A DNA stretch of 64,000 bases from the NCBI RefSeq assembly GCF_016798245.1, contig NZ_JAEUZA010000002.1, forward strand, positions 248,001 through 312,000. The letters are read 5' to 3'. This document shows, piece after piece, positions 1 through 6,273 of the stretch (the first letter of the stretch is position 1; each line of letters opens with the position of its first letter). Origin of the DNA: Alkalicoccobacillus gibsonii (GTDB lineage Bacteria; Bacillota; Bacilli; Bacillales; Bacillaceae_D). The position numbers and the translations under genes are program-made. Under the pieces are notes generated by a model that was not told where the DNA came from, ran no database searches, and saw only the letters and a program-made list of their open reading frames with translations.

Positions 1-2
1 CC

Positions 3-50
3 TTCAACTGGTACAAAAATGTGATCGCAACAAATGGAGAAGAACTATAA
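3..50 (+). CDS. 3' end of an upstream gene (partial)
   Basis: Reading frame 3 is open from the window edge for 15 codons and ends in TAA at 48-50. A terminator hairpin follows 17 bases later, which makes this the likely end of a plus-strand gene. The remaining residues (ending NGEEL) are too few to name a family. Confidence 0.45.
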   Translation, partial: FNWYKNVIATNGEEL

Positions 51-67
51 TTGATTAAAGAAGAGTT

Positions 68-95
68 CGCACGACCATTGGTCTGCGGGCTTTTT
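68..95 (+). terminator. intrinsic terminator of the upstream gene
   Basis: CGCA (68-71) and GACC (73-76) pair with GGTC (80-83) and TGCG (84-87) around an ATT loop, with one bulged base. GGC and a run of five T follow. The tract continues as TTTGTGCGGAGTGGGGG and leads straight into the tandem array. Confidence 0.7.
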
Positions 96-120
96 GTTTG
101 TGCGGAGTGGGGGATTTTTA

Positions 121-511
121 GAAGGTGCAGAGTCCGATACCAAGAATGTCCTCCCATTTAGCAAGGCGCAGAGACTGATACCAAGAACAAAGAGCCACTT
201 ACTAAGAGATGCAGAGACAAAACCAAGCCCCCACAGCATCCAACCAAGACCAACCCATTAGCAAGAAATATGCGATCCTAATCAAGAACAAAGACACATC
301 AACCAAGCTCGTCGCACCTTTACCAACAACTATTCCATCTATACCAAGAAAACGAGGGGGGGCTACCAAGAAAGAGGCCCCGATACCAAGAATGTCCTCC
401 CATTTAGCAAGGCGCAGAGACTGATACCAAGACCAAAAAGAAACTCATCAAGAAAAACAGAACTGATACCAAGCCACCCACGCCGTCAACCAAGAAGAAC
501 CTTGTTCCGCG
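121..511. repeat. degenerate ~20.6-bp tandem array (core CCAAG)
   Basis: The core CAAG (twice TAAG or CAAC) occurs at 141, 162, 182, 203, 224, 245, 262, 283, 304, 324, 345, 367, 387, 408, 428, 449, 470 and 491. All steps are 20-22 bp except one of 17, with a mean of 20.6. The fuller unit on the minus strand begins CTTGGTATCAG. The 53-bp segment 134-186 is repeated perfectly at 380-432, an offset of 246 bp, exactly twelve 20.5-bp steps. Bases between cores are mostly unconserved. Small reading frames across it follow the period and are probably not coding. It lies between a terminator and the promoter of the next gene. Confidence 0.85.
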
Positions 512-532
512 CCATCACCCATCCGATATAAT
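502..532 (+). promoter_or_regulatory. possible promoter of the gene at 556
   Basis: TATAAT is at 527-532, with TTGTTC 19 bp upstream at 502-507. The -10 box is perfect, but the spacing is long and the -35 box is poor. It starts just where the tandem array ends. Confidence 0.35.
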
Positions 533-555
533 AAAAAGAAAAGAGGTGGTCTTCA

Positions 556-1026
556 GTGAACGTGCATGCAGTATCCATCAAGCGCATCGACCAGTTTTTT
601 CAAGAGCAACTTCATGCAAGGCAAATTGATCCCGATGATCCGGAATTTCAGCTGTTTCGTGATGTTTACATGCCTCCAAAGGAAAAAACGGCCTCTATTT
701 ATGGATTGAGTGACGAAGCGACGCTTGCTTTGTTGGCTGGACGTGCAAAAAGCGTTCAAGACATGGAGTACGAGCTGTTGGCGAGGAAGAGAACGAACGC
801 CACTCTTGATGTAGACACGATTCTAACGATAGGACTAGTGGTCGTAACGGAAACGGATAATTTTAAGACAATCACAAATTATTTTATTGGTGGGAGTAGA
901 CCTTTTCAAAGCTTGAATTCCATTCTTACATATTTTATTGGATATCCTAAAAAGAACCTCGAATTAAAGTTGGAACATGACCGAGCTGCAAAAGAGTTTA
1001 AACAAATGGGTCTACATCTATTGTAA
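556..1026 (+). CDS. uncharacterised 156-residue protein
   Basis: I do not recognise this protein. The GTG start at 556 is set by an AGAGGTGG ribosome binding site ending 7 bases upstream. The product is soluble, without signal peptide or membrane segment. It has an acidic, helical N-terminal half (DPDDPEFQLFRDVY), a central LSDEATLALLAGRAK segment, a more hydrophobic stretch around residues 95-120 and a basic end. It could be a small regulatory or adaptor protein, but nothing in the sequence shows a function. It is a single-gene unit between array A and a bidirectional terminator. Confidence 0.75.
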   Translation: MNVHAVSIKRIDQFFQEQLHARQIDPDDPEFQLFRDVYMPPKEKTASIYGLSDEATLALLAGRAKSVQDMEYELLARKRTNATLDVDTILTIGLVVVTETDNFKTITNYFIGGSRPFQSLNSILTYFIGYPKKNLELKLEHDRAAKEFKQMGLHLL

Positions 1027-1036
1027 CCATCAAAAA

Positions 1037-1064
1037 AACCTGCACCGATTAATGGGTGCAGGTT
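1037..1064. terminator. bidirectional terminator between convergent genes
   Basis: AACCTGCACC (1037-1046) pairs with GGTGCAGGTT (1055-1064). An A-run precedes it on the plus strand, giving a T-run for the minus-strand gene, and T-rich sequence follows it. Confidence 0.8.
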
Positions 1065-1070
1065 AACTTC

Positions 1071-1622
1071 TTATTTTCGAATGGTTTTTAACGCAGTGCT
1101 CCACTCGTTTACTTCATCAAGCATCACAGTGATGTTTGTTTGGTGGAGTTCTTGTGGTTTAAAGTCTTGGCCGTTCTCAAAGTCTAAGAATAGTGAAAGT
1201 GTTGGATGTGTACGAACATCCGCTACTTTAAGCTCTCCTAGGATCCCGCGTAGATGTTCTGCTGCACGTGCGCCACCTGTTGAACCATAGCTTACAATTC
1301 CAGCTGCTTTGTTATGCCATGCATCACGTGCAAAGTCTAAAGCGTTTTTCAGTGATCCAGAAATACTGTGGTTATATTCTTGAACGATGAAGACAAATCC
1401 GTCAAGGCTCGCAAGTTTTTCGTTCCATGCACCGATGCCTGGTTCAGTGCCATCTGTAGTTCCTAGAAACGGAAGCTCGAAATCCGCGATATCTACGATT
1501 TCATATTCAGCGTCTCCGCGTTTATCTGCTAATGTTTTAACCCATTCCCCTACCTGTGGGCTTACACGTCCCTGTCTAGTGCTTCCTAAGATAATTCCGA
1601 TTTTCAATGCTTCCTGTGCCAT
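1071..1622 (-). CDS. NADPH-dependent FMN reductase family protein
   Basis: This is a flavodoxin-fold NAD(P)H:FMN or quinone reductase of about 183 residues, the usual family length. The phosphate-binding loop GSTRQGR lies at about residues 13-19, after a beta strand (KIGIILG). The flavin-proximal segment EYNHSISGSLKNALD is at about 82-96. I chose ATG 1622 because AAGGAGG stands 7 bases before it. An in-frame ATG at 1673 (MSIIKKLFGK...) with a weaker GGCGGTG site would add 17 residues. It is divergent from an HxlR regulator, a frequent pairing for electrophile- or quinone-responsive reductases, so that regulator probably controls it. The physiological substrate cannot be told. Confidence 0.85.
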   Translation of the reverse strand: MAQEALKIGIILGSTRQGRVSPQVGEWVKTLADKRGDAEYEIVDIADFELPFLGTTDGTEPGIGAWNEKLASLDGFVFIVQEYNHSISGSLKNALDFARDAWHNKAAGIVSYGSTGGARAAEHLRGILGELKVADVRTHPTLSLFLDFENGQDFKPQELHQTNITVMLDEVNEWSTALKTIRK

Positions 1623-1740
1623 TTGTACGTCCTCCTTGGATTCTTTTCCGAATAATTTCTTAATGATACTCATGTGTAAAACACCGCCTGCAATATATAT
1701 TCTTAAGATGGCTTGCATATACCTGCTTACAAAATGTCTC

Positions 1741-1844
1741 GTAAGTAACTTACTTTATGTAAGTAAATATACATTTATAATTTTGTTATGTCAAGTAAGT
1801 TTTTTATATAAAGTAATTTATTTTTTCGTAAATGGGTATATAAT
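1741..1844. promoter_or_regulatory. intergenic operator with phased GTAAGT sites and hxlR -10 box
   Basis: GTAAGT occurs at 1741-1746, 1759-1764 and 1795-1800, so starts are 18 and 36 bp apart. An inverted copy, ACTTAC, at 1748-1753 forms near-perfect palindromes with the first two. TATAAT at 1839-1844 is a likely -10 box for the HxlR-family gene. This is a plausible HxlR operator for both divergent genes. The assignment is inference. Confidence 0.55.
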
Positions 1845-1864
1845 AGAAGGGGGGAGTGAATAAA

Positions 1865-2179
1865 ATGGATACGTCAATTTGTCCTAGATTTGAAAAAGCC
1901 ATGGGCATCCTAAGTCAAAGGTGGACAGGGTTGATTATCTATCAACTACTACCTGGACCCAAGCGCTTTTGTCATATTGAATCCTCCATGGCTGTCAGCG
2001 GTAGAGTTCTTTCTGAACGACTGAAAGATTTAGAATCTGAGGGGATTGTAAAACGGAATGTTATTCCGGAAACCCCGGTACGGATTGAATATTCCTTAAC
2101 TGAAAAAGGGTTGGCTCTTCAACCAATCATGTTAGAAATGGAGAAATTCGCTGAAACGTGGATGGAAACAGAATCATAA
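1865..2179 (+). CDS. HxlR-family winged-helix transcriptional regulator
   Basis: At 104 residues this is a typical one-domain HxlR regulator. It opens with CPRFEKAMGILSQRWTG, the usual CP...A...L..KW stretch, whose cysteine (residue 6) is the redox- or electrophile-sensing position in relatives. The winged helix follows (LSERLKDLESEGIVKR) and then a dimerising tail (YSLTEKGLALQPIM). ATG 1865 has AAGGGGGGAG eight bases upstream. A GTG at 1856 overlaps that site and is unlikely. It is divergent from the FMN reductase and probably senses a reactive compound that the reductase detoxifies. Confidence 0.88.
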   Translation: MDTSICPRFEKAMGILSQRWTGLIIYQLLPGPKRFCHIESSMAVSGRVLSERLKDLESEGIVKRNVIPETPVRIEYSLTEKGLALQPIMLEMEKFAETWMETES

Positions 2180-2182
2180 TAA

Positions 2183-2215
2183 AGCTGCTCATCGAAAAGG
2201 TGAGCGGCTTTTTGT
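2183..2215 (+). terminator. terminator of the HxlR gene
   Basis: AGCTGCTCATC pairs with AGGTGAGCGGCT across a GAAA loop, followed by TTTTTG. Confidence 0.75.
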
Positions 2216-2245
2216 ATGTTTACTTTCAAAGATACGTGTACTAAA

Positions 2246-2273
2246 AAAACCCCGAAATGGCTTCGGGGTTTTC
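2246..2273 (-). terminator. terminator of the minus-strand GlsB-like gene
   Basis: AACCCCGAA pairs with TTCGGGGTT around ATGGC. The A-run before the stem on the plus strand is the T-tract for minus-strand transcription. Confidence 0.8.
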
Positions 2274-2280
2274 AAAACAA

Positions 2281-2529
2281 TTACTTCTTTAGCAAACGTA
2301 AAACAAACGATACGATTAAAATTAAAATAATCGCACCCACTAATGCAGGGAATATGGCAAATCCACCTAATTCGGGTCCAATGTCTCCTAGAATCGCTGT
2401 TCCAAGGCTTGCCCCAACAAAACCTGCAATAATGTTTCCAATGATTCCAAAAGGAACCCCTTTACCTGTGATGGCTCCTGCTGCCCATCCAATTAGTCCA
2501 CCAATGATAAGACTCCAAATAAATCCCAT
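2281..2529 (-). CDS. GlsB/YeaQ/YmgE-family small membrane protein
   Basis: This 82-residue protein has three hydrophobic segments rich in glycine and alanine (GFIWSLIIGGLIGWAAGAI, FGIIGNIIAGFVGASLG, FPALVGAIILILIVSFVL). A GKG turn follows the first segment, as usual for GlsB/YeaQ/YmgE (transglycosylase-associated) stress proteins. A basic tail LRLLKK ends it. ATG 2529 has AAAGGAGAG upstream. Longer in-frame starts would add a non-hydrophobic, unrelated N-terminus. Family members are usually induced by general stress, in line with the sigmaB-like promoter upstream. Molecular function is unknown. Confidence 0.9.
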   Translation of the reverse strand: MGFIWSLIIGGLIGWAAGAITGKGVPFGIIGNIIAGFVGASLGTAILGDIGPELGGFAIFPALVGAIILILIVSFVLRLLKK

Positions 2530-2565
2530 ATAAAATCTCTCCTTTTGTATAAGTACAATTCTCTT

Positions 2566-2590
2566 ATTCCCTTTGAAGGAACAAGCAAAC
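2566..2590 (-). promoter_or_regulatory. sigmaB-like promoter of the GlsB-like gene
   Basis: Read on the minus strand, GTTTGC (2590-2585) is followed after 13 bases by GGGAAT (2571-2566), close to the sigmaB pattern GTTTAA-N12-14-GGGTAT. The position, 37 bases from the start codon, fits. Confidence 0.5.
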
Positions 2591-2684
2591 ATATTTAATA
2601 TTTTGACAAGTGTCTATAGGATAAGATACAGGATATTAGCCAAGCTAGAATAGCACAGGAGATTAACTTAAAAAGGAGTTAATA

Positions 2685-3533
2685 ATGAATAATCAAACAA
2701 GCACGGAACCGAACTCAACCATTCCTATGACGTCAGCTCACGACGGGCTAGTTCAACGTTTAACGGAAGATATCTTTTGTTACACAGATAAAATTGTAAA
2801 TGTTTACTTCGTAGGAAATCCACATAAGCCACATGAATGGTTTTTAGTGGATTGCGGAATAAGCAGGACGCCTGACGTTATCTTAACTGCACTAAAAACG
2901 GAATTTGGAGAAGCACATCCACCAAAGATGATTGTTTTAACTCATGGTCATTTTGATCACGTCGGTGCAGCATTTGATTTGGCCAAGCATTGGGAAGTCA
3001 GCTTGTATTGTCATGAGCTTGAGCTCCCTTTTGTCACAGGGGGACAAGACTATCCTAAACCGGATCCAACAGTAGAAGGTGGGATGGTTGCCAAGCTGTC
3101 TGGTGCATTTCCTCATAAAGCCATTAACCTCACGCCTTTTATAAAACCTTTTGACTCAAGTGGATCACTTGTAGGCTTTCCAGAATGGAAGTGGATTCAC
3201 ACACCGGGGCACTCACCGGGACAAATTGCTCTGTTTCGTAAAAAAGATGGAGCTCTGCTGTCTGCAGATGCCATCATCACTGTAAAGCAGGATTCATTAT
3301 ATGACGTACTGACACAAACGGAGGATCTTCAAGGTCCGCCGCGATATCTGACAACTGATTGGAAAAAAGCAAAGCTCTCAACAGAGCGACTAAGAGACTT
3401 ACAGCCAGAGTTTATTGGACCGGGGCACGGTTTACCGATGTTTGGAGACGAATTTAAACATCACTTAGAACAGCTTGTTCAGGAGTTTGATCGTGTAGCA
3501 GTCCCTGATTTTGGAAAGTACACCGAGGAATAA
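2685..3533 (+). CDS. MBL-fold metallo-hydrolase
   Basis: This is a 282-residue metallo-beta-lactamase-fold hydrolase. The metal motif THGHFDH is at residues 86-92 (H87, H89, D91, H92). Further ligands are the His of HTPGHSPGQ (about 174-178), the Asp of LSADAII and the His of GPGHG near residue 247. The gene starts at ATG 2685 behind AAAAGGAG. It is 3 bases upstream of the HAD phosphatase gene, so both form an operon. Substrate is unknown: glyoxalase II-like, lactonase-like and general thioesterase functions are all possible. Confidence 0.88.
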   Translation: MNNQTSTEPNSTIPMTSAHDGLVQRLTEDIFCYTDKIVNVYFVGNPHKPHEWFLVDCGISRTPDVILTALKTEFGEAHPPKMIVLTHGHFDHVGAAFDLAKHWEVSLYCHELELPFVTGGQDYPKPDPTVEGGMVAKLSGAFPHKAINLTPFIKPFDSSGSLVGFPEWKWIHTPGHSPGQIALFRKKDGALLSADAIITVKQDSLYDVLTQTEDLQGPPRYLTTDWKKAKLSTERLRDLQPEFIGPGHGLPMFGDEFKHHLEQLVQEFDRVAVPDFGKYTEE

Positions 3534-3536
3534 AGG

Positions 3537-4082
3537 ATGAATCAGGCTGTTTTCCTAGACCGTGATGGAGTAATAAATGAAGTTCTCAGCCATAGAGTAA
3601 AGTTTGTGAACAAACCAAAAGATTTTTACCTTTTAAAAGGGGTTGGACCAGCCATTAAACGATTAAATGAAGCGGGTTTTCTTGTGTTTGTAGTGACAAA
3701 CCAAGGTGGGATTGGTCTTGGTTATATGACGGAAGAAAGACTTAATATGATTCATCAAACGATGACAGATCAAATCGCTGAGTTTGGTGCCGTTATTCAT
3801 GACATTTCCTATTGCTCTCATAAACCACAAGCTGATTGTCCGTGCCGAAAACCAAAAGCGTATATGCTTGAACAGCTTGCTAAAAAGCATAAGGTTGATA
3901 TTGGTAAAAGCATTATGGTAGGTGACCGGGAACCGGATATTTTAGCAGGGAAAAAGGCAGGGTGTCAAACGGTACTTGTGAATGCACGTGAGGAGGAAAC
4001 CTACGGTGCTGATGCGGTTTTTTCTGATTTGGAGCATGCAGTCCCATGGATTTTACAAAACCGAATAATGGTAGAGGAGTAA
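3537..4082 (+). CDS. gmhB: HAD-IIIA phosphatase, GmhB-like (D-glycero-heptose bisphosphatase family)
   Basis: The HAD nucleophile motif FLDRDGVIN has D8 and D10. VVTNQGG at 53-59 is the second motif, and VGDREPDI (D130, D134) the Mg-binding motif. A zinc loop with C93, H95, C101 and C103 (CSHKPQADCPCRKP) is the signature of the GmhB branch. At 181 residues it has the family length. Relatives remove a phosphate from heptose-1,7-bisphosphate; in Gram-positives they may act on related sugar phosphates. It follows the MBL-fold gene after 3 bases. The substrate here is not shown. Confidence 0.85.
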   Translation: MNQAVFLDRDGVINEVLSHRVKFVNKPKDFYLLKGVGPAIKRLNEAGFLVFVVTNQGGIGLGYMTEERLNMIHQTMTDQIAEFGAVIHDISYCSHKPQADCPCRKPKAYMLEQLAKKHKVDIGKSIMVGDREPDILAGKKAGCQTVLVNAREEETYGADAVFSDLEHAVPWILQNRIMVEE

Positions 4083-4115
4083 GGGATTTTTCCTCCTACT
4101 CTTTTCAGTAGATGG

Positions 4116-4168
4116 TTGACAGCTTAGGAGATAAGGTGATAAAGTTCGATTTAGTGATTTATCGAACT
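4116..4168 (+). promoter_or_regulatory. promoter and inverted repeat upstream of the antiporter gene
   Basis: TTGACA at 4116-4121 is followed after 16 bp by GATAAA (4138-4143). Directly downstream, AGTTCGAT (4143-4150) is repeated in inverted form as ATCGAACT (4161-4168), centred near +10. This could be an operator or an RNA hairpin in the 5' leader. Confidence 0.45.
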
Positions 4169-4191
4169 AAAGCGTAGGTAGGGTGTTTTAC

Positions 4192-5520
4192 ATGAATGCT
4201 GTTGTGATAGCTGTACTATTAATGATTATTCTTAGCTTGCTGCGTGTACACGTAGTCATTGCGTTAATTTTAGGGGCACTGGCCGGAGGTCTTTTCGGTG
4301 GATTAGGCTTTAATGGAACCATTGATGTCTTTACTGAAGGTTTGGGGAATAGCGCCAATATCGCGCTTAGCTATGCGGTGCTTGGTGCATTCGCTGTTGC
4401 ACTCTCCAAGACAGGCTTGCCTCAATTGCTTGTTGATACATCTATTAAAATTGTTGGAAAGAAAGAAGAGGCTCGTTCAAAAACCTTACCTAAGGTTTTG
4501 ATTTTCTTCATGATCTTTCTTATATCCTGTATGTCCCAAAACCTCATCCCAATTCATATTGCATTTATCCCCATTTTAATTCCACCGATTCTACAGGTGC
4601 TGAATGAAATGGCCCTCGATCGTCGAGCCGTTGCAAGCATTATGACGTTTGGGCTACAGGCTCCTTATATGTTATTACCATTTGGTTTTGGCGCCATCTT
4701 CCACGGCATTGTTGTCGACAATATGGAGGCGAATGGGATGTCTGCATCACTAAGTGACATGCCTTATGCGATGCTGCTTCCGACGCTCGGAATGGTGTTA
4801 GGTCTTCTTGTAGCGGTCTTTATTACGTATCGAAAGCCACGGCAGTATGAAAATCAATCACTTGAATCAACAAACCAACCTGAACAGGAGAGCGTTTCTT
4901 ATTCTGCGTACTCATTAATCAGTGCGTTTGTGGCTATTCTCGCTACGGTCATTGTTCAAGTAACCTCAGATTCGATGGTTATCGCTGGAGTAGCTGGTTT
5001 AGTGGTACTAGTGTTTAGTGGATCTGTTCGGTTTAAAGAGTCCGACGCCCTTTTAACAGAAGGGATGAAGATGATGGCTTTTATCGGATTCGTCATGATT
5101 GCAGCGTCTGGGTTTGCAGAAGTTATGCGGGCGACAGGTGACGTTGAGCAGCTTGTTGAGACGTCGGCTGCATGGATGGGTGACAGCAAGAGCTTGGCTG
5201 CACTTCTTATGATCTTAATAGGTCTATTAATTACAATGGGAATTGGCTCGTCCTTTGCGACCGTCCCGATTATTGCTGCACTTTTTGTCCCAATGTGTGC
5301 CGCGATGGGCTTCAGTCCAATTGCTACGCTATCCCTCATTGGAACGGCAGGAGCGATAGGAGACGCGGGGGCTCCAGCATCGGACAGTACACTTGGACCA
5401 ACCGCCGGGTTAAATGCCGATGGGCAGCACAATCATATCTGGGATACCTGTGTGCCAACTTTTCTTCATTTTAATATTCCACTCATTATTTTTGGATGGA
5501 TTGCAGCGATCATCCTCTAG
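4192..5520 (+). CDS. NhaC-type Na+/H+ antiporter family protein (YuiF-like)
   Basis: This is a polytopic membrane protein of 442 residues with about 11 hydrophobic segments and a hydrophilic mid-loop (RKPRQYENQ... near residue 215). Family-typical stretches include FLISCMSQNLIPIHIAFIP and GSSFATVPIIAALFVPMC, followed by the conserved GDAGAPASDSTLGPTAGLNADGQ block near the C-terminus. It belongs to the group of B. subtilis YuiF, variously annotated as a sodium:proton antiporter or amino acid (histidine-like) permease. ATG 4192 has AGGTAGGG eight bases upstream. GTG 4183 would sit on that site. It is monocistronic. Confidence 0.85.
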   Translation: MNAVVIAVLLMIILSLLRVHVVIALILGALAGGLFGGLGFNGTIDVFTEGLGNSANIALSYAVLGAFAVALSKTGLPQLLVDTSIKIVGKKEEARSKTLPKVLIFFMIFLISCMSQNLIPIHIAFIPILIPPILQVLNEMALDRRAVASIMTFGLQAPYMLLPFGFGAIFHGIVVDNMEANGMSASLSDMPYAMLLPTLGMVLGLLVAVFITYRKPRQYENQSLESTNQPEQESVSYSAYSLISAFVAILATVIVQVTSDSMVIAGVAGLVVLVFSGSVRFKESDALLTEGMKMMAFIGFVMIAASGFAEVMRATGDVEQLVETSAAWMGDSKSLAALLMILIGLLITMGIGSSFATVPIIAALFVPMCAAMGFSPIATLSLIGTAGAIGDAGAPASDSTLGPTAGLNADGQHNHIWDTCVPTFLHFNIPLIIFGWIAAIIL

Positions 5521-5528
5521 ACTCAAAG

Positions 5529-5787
5529 AGGCTGGGACTTAACTCAAAATAAACGAATGGCGAATGATTCAATGAGCGAATTATTCGCCATTCGTGTTTT
5601 CATGAAACGAGCGGAGGGAGAATCTGAGACTCCTACGGAACAGAACGTGGTGAAGACACTGTAGCGGCGCTTTTCCCGCGTAAGGGGCTGAGGCCGTTCC
5701 CGTGGAAAGCGAAGGATTCTCCTGTAGCGGATATATTACGACTTTCGTGTTTTTGTGAGTATTTTACTGTTATGTCTCAGCCTTTTT
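5529..5787. repeat. Bacillaceae-type structured intergenic repeat, copy 1
   Basis: AGGCTGGGAC (5529-5538) and GTCTCAGCCT (5774-5783) form the outer inverted ends, followed by TTTTT. A strong inner hairpin pairs 5554-5570 with 5578-5594 (17 positions, one G-U, 7-base loop). A second stem pairs CGCTTTTCC with GGAAAGCG in the middle. It shares blocks with 63124-63400: ATGGCGAATGATTC, CATTCGTGTTTT, ACGAGCGGA, ACTCCT-CGGAA and GATTCTCCTGTAGCGGATAT. There is no convincing ORF. The 160 bases after it (5788-5950) show no feature I can name. Confidence 0.8.
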
Positions 5788-5952
5788 CTATGAAATCTAG
5801 GGAAAAGATGATCAAGAAGCTTCTATATGTTGTCGAGTAGCATGTGAGGTAGACTAACACACGTGCCTGTTGGGTAGCGTGCTGGTGTTACTCTCCATTG
5901 GATTTGCACTTTTTTCATTTAAGCAACCAGCGATAGTAATGAAAACGGAATC

Positions 5953-5981
5953 TTGACATCACCTCATACAGTGTGTAAAGA
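5953..5981 (+). promoter_or_regulatory. promoter of the ABC-F gene leader
   Basis: A perfect TTGACA at 5953-5958 is followed after 17 bp by TAAAGA (5976-5981). The start site would be near 5988, leaving a leader of about 285 bases before the ABC-F start codon. Confidence 0.5.
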
Positions 5982-6065
5982 TAAAAGCAATTAAGCGGAA
6001 AGGATGGTACCTCGTACAATGAAGTAGAATCTTATCTAATAAACAGTACATCTTAATGAGTTTGA

Positions 6066-6125
6066 ATGAACGGAAGACGCAACCAGTCTGCGCTTATTCA
6101 AATGAAAATTAACGAGTATGTTTAG
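6066..6125 (+). other. possible 19-codon leader ORF
   Basis: ATG 6066 to TAG 6125 encodes 19 residues (MNGRRNQSALIQMKINEYV) inside the ABC-F leader. It has no clear ribosome binding site. It overlaps GAACGGAAGAC (6068-6078), which pairs perfectly with GTCTTCCGTTC (6184-6194), so a ribosome here would open that stem. This is suggestive only. Confidence 0.25.
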
Positions 6126-6240
6126 AGATGAGATTCGGGCGATGTTTGTACAGGTACAGCCACTTATATTCAGCTCAGTCAAAGTCTTCCGTTCGTAGGA
6201 GCAGTCTGACTTATTTGGATATAAATACGCGCATCGTACG

Positions 6241-6273
6241 AACTCTCTCTAGCATCTGGAGGGAGTTTTTTTT
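6241..6273 (+). terminator. attenuator hairpin overlapping the ABC-F ribosome binding site
   Basis: AACTCTCTCT (6241-6250) pairs with GGAGGGAGTT (6258-6267) around a 7-base loop, followed by eight T (6266-6273), and ATG 6274 comes next. The only ribosome binding site of the gene, GGAGG, lies in the 3' arm. When folded, the hairpin would stop transcription and also hide the site. Placement immediately before the start codon marks it as regulatory and not as the end of an upstream gene. Confidence 0.75.

Noticed and set aside
121-511. CRISPR array
   Set aside because: Units are about 20 bp with a core of only 5-7 conserved bases, no 25-35-bp direct repeats with unique spacers, and no cas genes. 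The same holds for arrays B and C.
4083-4105. Terminator after the GmhB-like gene
   Set aside because: The GAGGAGTAAGGG and CCTCCTACTC arms pair only with several mismatches, so I could not support a hairpin.
4956-5432. 158-codon minus-strand ORF inside the antiporter gene
   Set aside because: Antisense shadow of a well-supported membrane protein; no ribosome binding site or recognisable sequence.
5988-6273. T-box or metabolite riboswitch in the ABC-F leader
   Set aside because: No T-box sequence or specifier loop, and no recognisable riboswitch core; the pairing pattern fits ribosome-mediated attenuation better.
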